Positions 50,701 to 62,592 of a stretch of 64,000 nt of DNA are shown piece by piece; positions within the stretch are counted from its first letter, which is position 1, and each line of letters opens with the position of its first letter. Origin of the DNA: Cymbidium sinense (lineage: Eukaryota > Streptophyta > Magnoliopsida > Asparagales > Orchidaceae); NCBI GenBank assembly GCA_021442155.1, contig CM038217.1, forward strand, positions 146,569,143 to 146,633,142, given 5' to 3'. The translations under genes and the position numbers were made by a program. The notes beneath the pieces were generated by a model. That model searched no databases. It was not told the origin of the DNA and saw only the letters and a program-made list of their open reading frames with translations.

Positions 50701-53700
50701 TACATCCTTTGGCGTTGCATGCCAAAAAGGTGATTGCTTCAATAGCACTTTATAACAAATTAGTTGAAGTGTCTACTTTGCATGCCTTTTATCACTTTAG
50801 CCATTTAGAGATTGCCTTTTTGGGATTTGAATATTACATTGATTGAAGTCCTAAGGTTATCTGTCTTTATCATTTCAACTAATTGATAAACACCTCAATC
50901 ATTTTTTTTTCATCTTATATTTTTAAAGGGTGTGAAATCATCTTGAGTTTAATCAATTGTATCTTTCTTTTCTTTTTCTTATAGAGAGAAATGAAACAAC
51001 CCTTTCTGATCTTTTATTTTCCTTGGATCATTTTTCAATATATTTTTCATTCAAGCTATGTGGCATCCTCTTTCTATTTCTCCTTTTCTTGCAAACAACA
51101 ACTAAATACAAATTACAGTATTCTTCTTCTAATGCCAATTTTTCTTTCTTTGCTTTTTTCTTATGCATTTTCTATATTATTATTTTGTTAGTTGCACATT
51201 CAAGTTTAATTTTTTTCGATTGAATGTTAGTTCTTATATATTACATGATTTATATAAATAGTTTTGATGTAGCCTAAGAATTTTTTTTTGATTATGTTGC
51301 AAATGTTGATAGCTTAAGCTATGCAAGAATATCATTTTGGGATTATATTTTTCTTGTTTATTTGAAGGTAGCATCTTTTATAGAAGGTATTCACGTCAGA
51401 CATTTTTTAATCTTAGTATTAAATGCTATATTCCATCTTTTAGAATGTATGAACCCAATTGCCAGTAGGATCTTTACTATCAATGTCATCGTTTAATCTT
51501 TGAAAATATCATTTTAATAATTATTTTCTAACTTGTCATCAAGCCAAATATGGAAAACCTATATATGAGTAATTTAACTAACGAAATGACTATCCACCCA
51601 AATTTACCAATTGCTATCCTTCTTGGAGGTTAGTAAGGCATGAATCACATGAGGGTTTATACTCTTTATTATGATCTCTTTACTACTTTACCACGTAGTT
51701 CATCTGCATTATGGTATTTGACGGTTCATACTGTAATATGGTGAATATTGTAAGAATGAGTTATTATTTTAATTGAATACTCCTAAGAGGTTAAAGCATA
51801 TGAACATGCAAAACCTAGAACTTCTTGCGAATTTGATTACAGATCAGATTTGAAACTCTAAAGTTTTTGTAGTCATTCTTCCTCTACAATAATAGCACCC
51901 AAATTAGCGTGTAATTAAAATATACAAGCTTTGGAAAGGCTTAACACTATCTTCCTTGTGCTTGAAAGTGTGTCATGAAGGTTGGCACAAAAGTACATGG
52001 CAATAATTGCGGATAGGACATTACTCCAAATAATATCATTCTAAGCAGTAAGTTGCATAGGTACTAAAAATTTATGAGGGGTTTTATCGACCCAAACAAT
52101 CTTTAAAGATTGTAAATCAGCTTTTAGTTTGAATTCATGCTTTCTATGCTAACTGTTGATACTATTTTATGCAACTCCAAGTATATTTATTGAGTTAACA
52201 AAATGTTTCTTTTAGAATAAGCATCGAAGCTAATAGTTGCGTATCATTCCACATTAATAATGGGTGCTACTAGAAGTTTCTTGAGACATTTAACCTAGTT
52301 TGACAATGCTTTATATTTGTTGATTATGCTTCTCTAGATTTTATGGTGCTTGGTAAAGATCTTGCTACCTTTCAAAAAAGTTCATCTTTTCGAATGCTAA
52401 AATGTGATACTTTTCAAAAGTTGAACAAACATACTTTCTTTTTATTTACTATTTTTTTGGCTCACTCAAGATCGTAAGGTGGGATTTTAGCTGCTCTTAA
52501 ATATCCACAATAACTTCAAGTATTTTCTTCAATATGTTCATTTCTCTGAAATATTTTGTAAGATAATCTTATAGAGATGGACTTTATTAAACTTTTTTAT
52601 TTAAAAATTTGTTTGTTATTATTGCATAAATTGTATTATATTTAATTAAATATTATGCTAAATTTGATTTAATCCATATGTGCATAATTATCATTTATTA
52701 ATATTATATTTATTGACAGAAATAAATATATAGGGTGAACAAGGAGGTTTTCTTGAAATTGAAAATAAATTTTATATAGAGATGGATATTAATGCTATAG
52801 GACAAGCTAAATTTGGGGGGAAAACTCAATCAATTTTGCTTGCTTTGAATAGACTGTTTTTATTAAAATAAATTTCTTTTTTGTTAAATTTTTTTGTAAT
52901 AGGAATAATGGTCTTGCTATCCTTTGAGACAAAATATGCAGTAGTATCTGTCTGTGTTTGCATGGATTGACAATACAACTTAACTTTTGGTTGGTAAGGA
53001 AGCTTCTAAGTAGTGTTTGAAGGTTCTACTTACATAGGGCAAGATGTCCCTCCATAAGTTTGGTGTAATGTTGCATGAAAATTTGTATAATTATTTATTT
53101 TTTTAATTTTTTTGTGTGTGGGGTGGGGCCATAGGTTTACAGAACTAAGTTTGTAGTTAGCAATATGCATGATTTTCCCTTTTATCACATTTATTAGGCT
53201 CCTTAATCTTCTTGTACTTTGTTTAGCTTCATGTTTAGCTTCATCAGCATCATGTGCATGGAGTTTGGGAGATGTAACCCAAGCCACAGTAGTTATCATC
53301 AAGCACACGAAAGACTGCTTTGTGGGTTTATGACTATTTATCAGTAGGTTCATGAGGTAACCTTTTTTTTTTGGAAACCCTAATAGGCTGGCTGATATTA
53401 ACATATATAGCTATGCTAAAAAAGATGAAAACTATAGTCAAAATAGTGTGATAAGTGTTCAAATTTCTATAAAAAATAGTTTAATTATTGCAGGTGAACA
53501 TAAAAATGGGATGAGGATGCAATTTCAACAATTTCATATATCTGATCTTAATCTTTGGTCAGGTTTTGTTTTTTCTTAGAATAGTGAAGTGAATAAAGAT
53601 GATCTAACTGATTCCTCTTGCAATTTTGAACAGAGCTGCAGTTGAGTATGAGAAAAAAGCACGTGCTGAAAACTTGGTACAAAGTCAGGAATTGGAGAAA

Positions 53701-55626
53701 AATATGATTACCATGGCTCGTGAGGTAGAAAAGCTGCGTGTTGAACTTGCCAATGCCGAGAAAAGGGCGAGGGCTTCAGCTGCAGCTGCTGTTCCTGCTA
53801 ACCCAAGTACTGTGATTACTATGATCTGTCAGATATTATTATCTTAATTGCTATAACGTGTGATGTTTTGAAGCATAGATATTCCTACAGTTATGTTAAC
53901 ACTTTAGGGCTTATTAGATTTAACTGCATCCTCTCGCAGTCTGGTTAAAGTGCCGATTATTTTGATTTTTTACATTTTTTCTTTGCACGAGGAAATTATG
54001 CTGCCTTAAGCTTATTGTCAACCTTGATCATTCTGAATCAATATCGGCCACTTCATTTAACATTCTCAAATACTCTGTTTCTGTCATTTAGAATTTTTTT
54101 ACACTTCATATCAAATTTTGCAACTCAGGTAAAACTAATTTAGAATATTTCATATAATTTTAGTTTAGTGTTCCGATGACCTTGGCTTGTTAATTTCTAT
54201 TATTTCGAGCTTTGTCATGCCATTACTGCTGCATCATATCAGTTTCTCTGATCAAAGCAATGCCACCAATGTTTTCTGCAACTTTGGTTTGCAATATTTA
54301 TCTTTTTCAAGCATCTTGTGTAAAGTTCCTTGCTCTTCTTTTATTTTATTTTATTTTATTTTCAGGGTTCAAATTTTGACAATTTGATTTCTAATAGTCC
54401 AATCCAACTTCTTTGTGTGCTCAGGTTTAGGATACACTGACGCTTATAGAAACGCTGGCATGGTTTATGGTGGAAATGCATATACTTTGGCCTATAATTT
54501 GCATCAGGTGCCTATATATTCCATTTACATTCTTTTAAGTCTTGTTTCCTCTTTTATAAGCTACACAGATTCTTTACACTGTTCAGGAAATGGATTAAAG
54601 ATGGCCACGAACGTGTTTGACCTGTCATAATTAATTCCCTTGTCTTGTTGAAATATGTTACCAAACAACCTGTGAAAACATTGGTCATTTAGTTGGGCCT
54701 TTCCGATGCAGTAAGGGTAGGTAATAAAATTCTGAAGTTAAGGGATTGTTTGGGTTCAATTTTATTTTGTGTTTGTATTTTTATTTTTATGTTGGTTTTA
54801 AAAATATATTTATTTTATGTATTTTTATGTGTTTTGTTATTTTTTTAAATAAATTATATTATTTAAAAAAATATTCAAAATAATTTTAGGTGTTGTCAAT
54901 TTTTAAAAATAATTATCGCCATAAAATATGTTTTATTTACATATATAATACTTAAATTTCCATACATAAATAACACCCACCCAAGTCTTTAACATTATAT
55001 GAAAAATAGCCACATTATTAATTTTTAAAATTAAAATGTATCTTTTCATTTGTATGGAAGTGTTATATTTCTAAATATTAAACGTCAAGTATTATATATG
55101 TTAATGGAATAAAAATTGTGTGCTATTTATGTACTTTTTTTTAAATAAAAAAGGAAGATTTATTTACATATCATATAATTCTTATATATTTATATATCTA
55201 ACATTGAAAGTTAAGTATTTATTTATCTAATATTTTTTATGCTCAAAAAGGTGCATTACATTTTTAAAAAGTGATTTATGTTATTTTTGATGTGATATTA
55301 AAGATTGTGGTGTTAAATATGTAAAAATTGAAATTTAAGTATTAGATACATAAATGTATAAGAATTGTGTGATATGTATGTAAATCTCTTAATAAGAAAA
55401 CAAAAAATAAAAAATAAAAGATTAGAAGAGGTCCCATATAGCCCTAAAATTTTGATGGTTCTCATCATCCAATTATCCCCATTGCTGTGTTTTTTTTTCT
55501 TTCTACATTTAACTCTGACCTGTTTCCCAGGTTCAGCAGGGTGCTGATGTAATGAATAATCAATATGGTCAAGCCGCCTCTGCTCGCAACGGATATGATA
55601 TTCAGCAGACTCATCCCACCAGATGA
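47762..55626 (+). CDS. FLXL4: FLX-like coiled-coil protein (FLX-like 4 type), four exons
   Basis: Coding exons are 47762-48336, 53634-53806, 54425-54507 and 55531-55626. They join in frame to 308 codons plus TGA, and every intron is GT...AG. The protein has a short Pro/His-rich N-terminus (residues 1-50), a long coiled coil (about 52-245) and a Gly/Tyr/Asn-rich tail. The family marks are MAGR at the start, the AVEYEKK phrase (194-200) and [15 protein letters not shown] (213-227). In Arabidopsis, FLX and its relatives act in the nucleus with FRIGIDA and SUF4 to raise FLC transcription; FLX-like 4 is a family member. Length and the MAGR start fit FLX-like 4 best. The start at 47762 (AACCCATGGCA) has good context and an in-frame TTG upstream is not needed. 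Exon 1 is GC-rich, as in many monocot first exons. No stop or frameshift was found, so the gene is probably functional. Its role here, including whether it concerns flowering, is inferred. Confidence 0.88.
50113..50131. other. Perfect short hairpin in intron 1
   Basis: TGCTTGAG pairs with CTCAAGCA across a three-base loop, 20 bases left of the MITE-like element. Confidence 0.5.
50152..50701. mobile_element. MITE-like element in intron 1
   Basis: The terminal inverted repeats are AGTGTTATTAAAGGT (50152-50166) and ACCTTTGATAACACT (50687-50701), 14 of 15 matched. Inside the right end are CCTAGGTAG and CCTAGTTGCC words. Elements with a GTGTTRTYAAAGG end and CCTAGGCG-type interiors are widespread in plants as small non-autonomous DNA transposons. 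The interior (about 520 bp) is AT-rich and non-coding. No convincing 8-bp target duplication is visible. Confidence 0.5.
53807..54424 (+). other. Intron 2 of the FLX-like gene
   Basis: The donor is CAA|GTACTG and the acceptor TGTGCTCAG|GTT. It splits an AGT codon (phase 1) and is 618 bp long. No insert was recognised. Confidence 0.75.
54508..55530 (+). other. Intron 3 of the FLX-like gene
   Basis: The donor is CAG|GTGCCT and the acceptor TGTTTCCCAG|GTT. It lies between codons (phase 0) and is 1023 bp long. It is AT-rich and no insert was recognised. Confidence 0.75.
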
Positions 55627-56100
55627 AAATTTTACCATCTCAAAAGATTTCCATTGATTAGATAGATATGCTCGCCTGAAGCTTACCTGTCCAGCTCTTT
55701 AGTGACTTAATCGGCTATTTGGTCTCTACAAGGTATCGTGCAAATCTCTCCAACATCTAAAAAAAAATGTATTATTATTTTTGTGATAGATGTCTACTTT
55801 AGCTGACTCAGAAATCAGAACAATAGTTTTTCTTTATAATGATAGATGTTACCGCAGGGCAAGGAGTGAAGGCTGTTCACTTGTTCACTATCTTAACCTA
55901 GCATTTCTTCAAAATTCACATAGTGAGTTACATATAATAAGACAATTATCTCGTAGGACATATGTATACGAGCAAAGAAATCTGCCTTGATAGTTTTAAT
56001 GAGTTATCATTTTGCATGCATGACATACAAGATCATTAGAATGTGGTTTTATTACTTTAGTAATATCATTTTAGATAGATTTTACTGGAGAGAGAGAGAG
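55627..56100 (+). other. 3' untranslated region of the FLX-like gene, probably with its own intron
   Basis: After the TGA a possible intron runs from 55733 (CTACAAG|GTATCG) to 55857 (TTACCGCAG|GGC). The sequence after it has no long frame. No single polyadenylation site can be fixed by eye, and the 3' end is set loosely. The ORF at 55790-55990 lies across this region and is not a gene. Confidence 0.4.
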
Positions 56101-57050
56101 AGAGAATATGAATAAGATTTACAAGTGTAGATCTTCAGTGTTTTTCTTAAAGATATATTGTTAGCTTAAGTGAGTTGGAAGTTTATTTTTAGGAGTTGTA
56201 ATCTGTTTAAAGTAAGGGGTAATAGAGTTTAGGTTTCTGTAGTTTTTGGGGTTAGGGATTTATATAGATACATCTCTTATTCATGGTTTTTTCAGATTAT
56301 ATATTTCTAACGTATAAATTCATTAGGGGAATAGAAGAAAATTCAACTTTGTTTTAAAAGATGATAGAAAATTTAAGGAGCTTTGTTACAATATAAGATC
56401 TTTATTACCGTTATAAATGCTTAATTTAAATTCTTATTTTTTGACGGTTTTATGCGTGACTAAAATCTTAAAAATATCATCAATGTATTTCTATTTATAA
56501 CGATACCATCCGAAATTTGAAGAGCACAGAAAATATTAACTTTCTTTTTCATAATTAGTTAAATTATCACTATTTGCTTTTATCGCAAAAAATAAAAGTT
56601 TACTTTATTTTAAATTTTTGACTGTTATTTTTATAAATAAAATAAAATTTTTTAATATTATATTGTGATTTAAAATCAAAATATATTTGATGGTAATAAT
56701 TATTTTAAAAAATATGTAAAATTTATTTTGAATAATGATATAAAAAAATTATTTATTTTAAAAAATAAAAATTAAAATGTTTTAAAATATATTTTTTAAA
56801 AAATATTTAAAAGTAAAAATAATAAAACAATAAATTTGATAGCAAACAAGCCTTTTGACAATTAATTAGAGGTAAAACAGTAGAAGTTTTGATGGTAGAA
56901 GGTAAGCATCAAATAGAAAGAAATTATCAAATGGGTGGGAGTTTCTGACTAGACATGTAGAGTAATTACATACAAAGAAAAGAAGGTTATTATCGTTCTT
57001 TTAAGGGCTACCACAGAAGGTATCACCTCAAGCTAACAATTTCAGTAATT

Positions 57051-57052
<2 letters not shown>
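56101..57052. other. AT-rich intergenic stretch
   Basis: I see no gene. Homopolymer-like A and T runs dominate 56580-56830. Confidence 0.45.

Positions 57053-57145
<93 letters not shown>
57053..57145. repeat. (TA)n microsatellite, long
   Basis: An uninterrupted alternating run of about 93 bp, the longest simple repeat in the window. It can form cruciforms and is likely to vary in length. Confidence 0.95.
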
Positions 57146-57149
<4 letters not shown>

Positions 57150-57669
57150 TTAATCTTTAATATTATATCAAAAATATTATCATCATTTATTTTTTAAGAG
57201 TAAAATATATTTTTTCAATCATAAGAAAGAATTAGATTAATAAATATTTATTTTGAGATGTTAGATATGTAAATGTATAAGAATTATGTGATATGTAAGT
57301 AAATCTTTTGATCTTTAAAATTAAAAGCATTTCATGTATAATTAGAATAATTTAATGAATTTCTCTCACATAAACATTGTATTTGCCATATCCCAAGTCT
57401 CGGATATAAAAATAGGAGGGTTGCATTAGGTAGTTGACAGTCAGCGTAAAATTTGTTGAAAAATTATAACATGAATCTTTTAATACATTGTGTTCATGTT
57501 AGAGCATTCCCCGGAAGTGATGCATTGTATAACCTTAATATAATGAAATGTGTGCAAAAGTTATTGCATCGATGTCAGGTAGTGTTAAATAAGTAAAGGT
57601 TCTCATATTATGGATGGATGCATGCAAAGAAGTTAGTTCATGAAATTAGCATTAGATTAAACACTTAAA

Positions 57670-60472
57670 ATATACGTACTCTTATATGTAAATTAATGGC
57701 GTTAGTAGATTATGGTCTACACGAAGATAAATATTTTATGTGTTCAAGAAATTAAATTGGTTGAAGAGAAAGTCAAGCAGATTGATAGTTTAGATTTTAA
57801 ATTTTTGCATTTAGGTATGAGCCGAATTTGAAATGTTCTAAGTGTGATTATAGATAAAAGATTAAATGATAATGTTGTAGGTATTAATAGAATTGGAGAT
57901 ATAATTATAACTTTAAAGATTATTATTGATACTAAGATTATCTATGTTATAAGTGTTTATACTCCTCAAGTAGATTTGGATGTATGTTTAAAAGAAAATT
58001 TTTGGAATGACTTAAAGAGATTAAAAGAGATTAATATAAATGATATCTCTTAAAGAAAAGATATTTACTAGAGGAGATTAAATGAGCATGTTGGTAAAGT
58101 GGTAAAATATTTTAAAAGTATTAGTGGTGGATATAGATTTGGAGTGATTAATGAAGAAGATATGACTATATTAGATTTTATTTAGCTTATGATGTGTGGT
58201 TGCTAATATTTTATTTAAGAAAATGGATGTGCATATTATTACTTATAAGAATGAATTTAGTAAAATATAGATTGATTATTTTCTGATAAGAAAAATAGAT
58301 CATTTATAATGTAAAGATTATAAAATCATTTCGAGTGAAAGTTCAAGTACAAGTATCGACTATTAGTTTTAGATTTTAAAATGAATCGATTAAAGATGAA
58401 AAATAAATTGAATTATTATATTGGGATTAGATGAGAGGCATTTAAAGAACACTAATACAAATATTTTTAAGAGTAAGCTATTAGATCTTAGAATCTATGA
58501 TGTTCATAAGGAAGCTAATGTTATGTGGAAAAAATAATAAGTAAAATTAAGCAAGTTGTAAAAAAATGTGTTTAAAGAATAAAAAAAAAATCTTTTGATA
58601 AAAATAGTTAGTGGTGGAGTTAAAATGTTCAACAAAAGATAAAAGATAAGAAGTTTTGTTATGAAACTTAGTTTAGATGTAACAATTTGGAAAATTGAGA
58701 TAGATATAAAGTGGATCATAGAGATTCTAAGAAACTAATATGTGATGCAAAAATTTAACTTTTAGTGATTTATATAATAAATAGATATCAAAAGAAGATA
58801 TATGTTAAAAACCAAAGAGAGGAGAAAGAATGATATATAACAAGTATATTAAGGATGAAAATTATCAAGTGTTTTTCTTAAAAAGGGGTATTAAACATAA
58901 GTGGGTGAGTTATTTTGATTAAATTTTAAATGAAGGATCTGAGAATATGTTTGATTTTAACAACTTTAGTATCCTAAGTAAAAATAAAGAATTTTATTTT
59001 TATCGTCATATTTTAAATTTTGAAGTTGGAGAAGCTTTAAAAAATTGAAGTGTGAAAAAGACAGTAGTACTTGATGATATTCTAATAGAAGTGTGGAAAT
59101 TCACTTAGGAGATCAAGGAATTTCTTGACTTGACTAGATTTTTTTAATGTTATTTTAAAGATTAAAAAGATATAAGATGAGCCAAGAAATGGCTTTTTGG
59201 TTTCTATATTTAATAATAAAGATGATGCATGTGAGTGTGCAAATTATAGATGAATTAAGTTAATATGTCATACATTAAAATTATGGGAGGGAATAATTGA
59301 GTATAGGTTATGATATAATACAAAAGTTTCTCAAAATCAGTCTGGTATCATGCTAGATAGATCTATTATGGAAATTATATATTTGTTGTGAGGTTTGATG
59401 GAGAAGTATAGAGAAAGTAAGGAGGATATATATTTGTATTTGTTGATTTAGAGAAAGCATATGATAAAGTTCGAAGAGAAATGCTTTGGAGAGTTCTATA
59501 AAAAAAGGAGTTAATATTGGTTATATTCAGGTCATTAAGGATATGTATACTAGAGCTATTACTTGTGTCCAAACACAAGGAGGATTGACAAAATATTTTC
59601 TTATTTCGCTAGATGGACTTTAAGCTCACATCTTTTTGCTTTAGTTATGGATGTTCTTACTAGGCTTTTACAGGAGGATGTACCTTGTTGTATGATTTTT
59701 TTTGCTAATGACATTCTTCTTCTTGATAAGACTAGAGAGGAAGTTTAAGAGAAACTTGAATTATGGAGATCAACCTTAGAGTCTAAAGGTTCTCCTTTAA
59801 GTAGATCTAAGATTGAATGTTTAGAATGTAATTTAAGTTGTAGAATATCTAATGGTGGGGTTATGATATTGGGTGATTAAGTCATAAAAAGAGTGAATGT
59901 TTTAGATATGTTGGGTCTATTGTTCAAAATGATGGTGAAATAGATGGGGTTGTTATTAGTAGAATTCAAGTTGGATAGTTGAAGTGATAAATGCATCTGA
60001 CTTATTGTGCTATAAAATGCAAAATGAATATGCTCGTAGTAAGACTTATAATGATTTGTGGTGCAGAATGTTGGTTAGTAAAAAAGAATCATAAAACTAA
60101 ATTAAGTGTTGTAGAGATAGGATGCTCAGGTGGTTGAGTGGCTTTACTCTTAATGATAAAATGTGAAATAAATATGCTCGTAGTAAGGTTGAAGTAGCTC
60201 CAGTGGCAGATAAGATTAGAGAGTCATATTAGATGGTTTGGTCACATTAAACGTTGGTCATCTGATGACCCAGTTAGGAGAGTAGATGTATTAGACTTGT
60301 CTTATGTTAAGAAAGGTAGGGGTAGACTTAAAAAGACTTGGTTAAGAGGTATAAAAAATAACCTTAGTTTATTAGAATTAAATGAAAATTTGTCAACTAT
60401 TAGGAAACAATGGAGAAGAAGGATTCATGTAGCGGACCCCATATAGTGGGATAAAGGCTTATTGTTATTTTT
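57670..60472 (+). mobile_element. RTE-type LINE, second copy, plus strand
   Basis: Related to the nested LINE at 40878-43634 but in the opposite orientation and more decayed. The endonuclease begins near 57670 (KLMALVDYGL-like, then QEIKWVEEKVKQIDS with one break) and continues in the open stretch 57844-58053 with VISVYTPQVDLD. Reverse transcriptase carries FAND (59701-59712) where FADD is expected. The C-terminal phrase RWFGHIK is at about 60233, spread over frames. The 3' end reads GTGGGATAAAGGCTTATTGTTA and stops near 60472 with a short T run. The start is a truncation whose exact base is not certain; no target duplication was found. Confidence 0.8.
57700..60420 (+). pseudogene. RTE LINE endonuclease/reverse transcriptase, second copy (broken)
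   Basis: Coding pieces are an endonuclease middle (57844-58053) and a palm-domain piece (59563-59748) holding FANDILLLDKTREEV. Between and after them are fragments in changing frames that parallel the other copy, for example KDMYTRAITCVQTQGG near 59535. One of the two catalytic Asp residues is Asn. The copy cannot encode an active enzyme. Confidence 0.75.
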
Positions 60473-60519
60473 TTAGATCATTTGAGCTATTTTCATGATA
60501 AACTAATATATTCATGCAT

Positions 60520-60586
60520 TCCCCAAGATTTGAACTTAAGATCTTCGAGAACGAGACAAGGCTTCAACCAACCAACTGAGGTAAGG
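60520..60586 (-). other. tRNA-like promoter pair, possible SINE head
   Basis: On the minus strand TACCTCAGTTGGTTGG (60568-60583) resembles the A box of tRNA genes and AAGTTCAAATCTTGG (60523-60537) the B box GGTTCRANTCC. They sit about 30 bases apart, as in tRNA-derived SINEs. There is no full cloverleaf, so it is not a working tRNA gene. The element would extend towards lower coordinates, where the LINE 3' end lies 50 bases away. Confidence 0.4.
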
Positions 60587-60990
60587 AACTCGAAGCTTAT
60601 TGTTTTCAATATATTGCAACCTTTCATGTAAAACTAGAGTTTCAAATAAGTTTCATGTTAGTCTATTATCCATTGAAAACGAATGTTAAGTATCCAAGAA
60701 TTCTAATATACAATGACTTAACAAATCCTTGTGTATTTCTCTTGAAAGAGTCTGGGTGGAGTGAATGACATCTTTCATGAATACGAGTTTTTAAATAACA
60801 ATTTACTGGATGAGATATTTATTATGCAATAATTGTTATTCAAAAACTTATGATCATGTGCGTGAGATATTTACGAACATGCATTCTTATGTCATATTAA
60901 ATGTTATTACACTAGGTATGTTCCAATTAAACATGTATATCTAATGATTCATCAATTATTTATTACTATCTGATAATATTGGATTATAAA
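60587..60990. other. AT-rich stretch, no gene seen
   Basis: No coding signal or clear repeat. Confidence 0.4.
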
Positions 60991-61009
60991 TGTGCATATA
61001 TATATATAT

Positions 61010-61200
61010 ATGTTGCGTGCTAGAAAATTTATAGCGGTAGAATAAAATTTTACGTCTTAGCTTCATTGAGAAATCCAGCACACACACAGATGTTTGAAAA
61101 ATGAACAAGAAAACTCCAGAAATTTTACGTGTAAAAATCCCTGAAAATGGGAAAAAATTACGGGACCTAGCCCAGTAAAAATCTTCCACTATGTATTTAT
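61010..61200 (-). mobile_element. Possible LTR fragment (U5-like), minus strand
   Basis: Read on the minus strand, this contains CAGGGATTTTTACACGTAAAATTT and then a TTTTCAAACATCTGTGTG phrase. It resembles the 3' part of plant copia LTRs, in which an ACGTAAA word precedes a T-rich tail. No partner LTR was found. The ORF at 60956-61189 is a shadow. Confidence 0.3.
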
Positions 61201-61259
61201 TTAGGAGTACAAAGTTTTCCCAATAACGAAATTATAGAATTTTATATGAGAAGGGCTCA

Positions 61260-61650
61260 CAATGGGAGTCTCAGATCGCAACAACATTATGGCCATTAGA
61301 GTTATACGGTTGTTGAATAATGATGCTAGTGCGCCGACCGACGGATAGTCACCGGTGATGACCCGTGGAGATACGCGGTAGCGGCCATTCGCAGCGCGAT
61401 GTGAGTGGTAAATGACCGACGTGGTCGATGGTGATGATGACGGTTGATGACGACGGCGATCGATGGTGGTGGCGGCGGCAACCGGCCGGCAGCGGTGGTC
61501 AGCGGTGATGACCGGCATGGTTGATGGCGATGATCGGCGACGATGACGCAGATAATGGGTGATGGTGGCGGCAAGAACGATGATCGGTCATGATCGATGA
61601 TGGTTAGCGACGAATTGGCGGTACGGTGGTCAACGATCATCGAGTGCACG
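61260..61650. other. GC-rich island made of GAT/GGC-type triplets
   Basis: Dense in GATG, CGGTGATGAC and GGCGGC words. A phrase around GTGATGACC-(C/G)-G recurs near 61353 and 61504. The overlapping minus-strand ORFs 61201-61518 and 61326-61649 follow from this composition and lack any domain, so I do not call a gene. It may be part of a retroelement leader. Confidence 0.4.
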
Positions 61651-62180
61651 ACATTTTAAAGATTTTAAGCTTTAAAGCTCTCTCTTCTTTAGCTTGGCTC
61701 CCCATGTGAAGAATGATTTAGATAGAGGATGACGCTTCGTAAATAGATACAAAATCCAAATCAATCCATCGAATGGCTCAAACTGAATCTCTTGATCATT
61801 TGATGTATTTTAAATATTTGAATGCTCAAATAAAGTCAGAAACAAGAGATCTTGGGCTTGTTAGATCCGGCTAGTCAAGACACTTGATTTGATCATAAAC
61901 ACTCAATATTTAGGAACTATTTAGGGATTTAACTGATATCCCAAAATTTTCAATGATATTTTAAGTGTTTGATTTGGACTAGTTACGACTTATGATCATA
62001 TTGCTTTTGACATCAAGATTCATGCTTCGACTAGTGGAATTTTTAGTTTCATATCAGTTGCCCCCCTATTTTTAGATGACATTATCTCTATCATCCAAAA
62101 ATATACGCCAAATAATTGATAATATCAAATTCTTTAATAAAATTTATGGGTTTATTAATCATATAGTTTGAGAGAATAGA
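61651..62180. other. AT-rich stretch, possibly LTR-derived
   Basis: I see no gene. The word CTAGTTACGACTTATGATC near 61979 and its surroundings resemble nothing I can name. Confidence 0.3.
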
Positions 62181-62590
62181 TCTTCATGAGTGCACAAGAT
62201 TATGATCACGAAAGGCAGGCGAGGCAGGGCGCAAGGTTCTTACGGGCCCGTTCTATGCGCCATGGCACGCATGCGAAGGCCGAAGCGCTATCAAGGGCAC
62301 GCTGGCCCTCATGATACCCCAAGGCGAAACGCACGCCGATGAACATTTTTTCAAATTTTTTCAGTTTTTTCCTATTTTTTTTCCTTTTTGCTTCTATAGT
62401 GGACCTATAAAAACCTCCTTAGGGTCAAGTAAGGAGACAACTCCCATATGCTCTAGTGTTCTTCTGCACTGTATGAGAAATCATCTAACAGTAGTTCAAG
62501 GGCTAGGGTAAAAAAAAAATTTGTTTTTCTTTTTTTTTTGTCAGCGAAGGAAGTTCTGACCTTCTTCTTAAGAGAATGTCATTCACTTTG
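62181..62590 (+). promoter_or_regulatory. Promoter-like leader upstream of the Transposase_28-type pseudogene
   Basis: A GC-rich block (62210-62330) is followed by a T-rich run and CCTATAAAAACC near 62405, a good TATA box. A leader of about 480 bases then precedes the first ATG of the pseudogene. This order fits an element or gene promoter reading right. The ORF 62311-62511 crosses the TATA box and is not a gene. Confidence 0.35.
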
Positions 62591-62592
62591 CT

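Larger units (their letters stand above)
48337..53633 (+). other. Intron 1 of the FLX-like gene (5.3 kb)
   Basis: The donor is AAG|GTTTGC and the acceptor TTTTGAACAG|AGC. It splits an AGA codon (phase 2). The intron is AT-rich and contains a MITE-like element (50152-50701), a C run near 49669 and pyrimidine-rich stretches. The short ORFs inside it (for example 48770-48985 and 50957-51223) have no recognised domain and are composition effects. Confidence 0.8.

Noticed and set aside
60520..60586. A functional tRNA gene on the minus strand
   Set aside because: Only A- and B-box-like words are present; acceptor and anticodon stems do not form.
61201..61649. Two minus-strand ORFs rich in His, Pro, Arg and Ser
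   Set aside because: Composition of a triplet-like GC-rich patch; both frames are open for the same reason.
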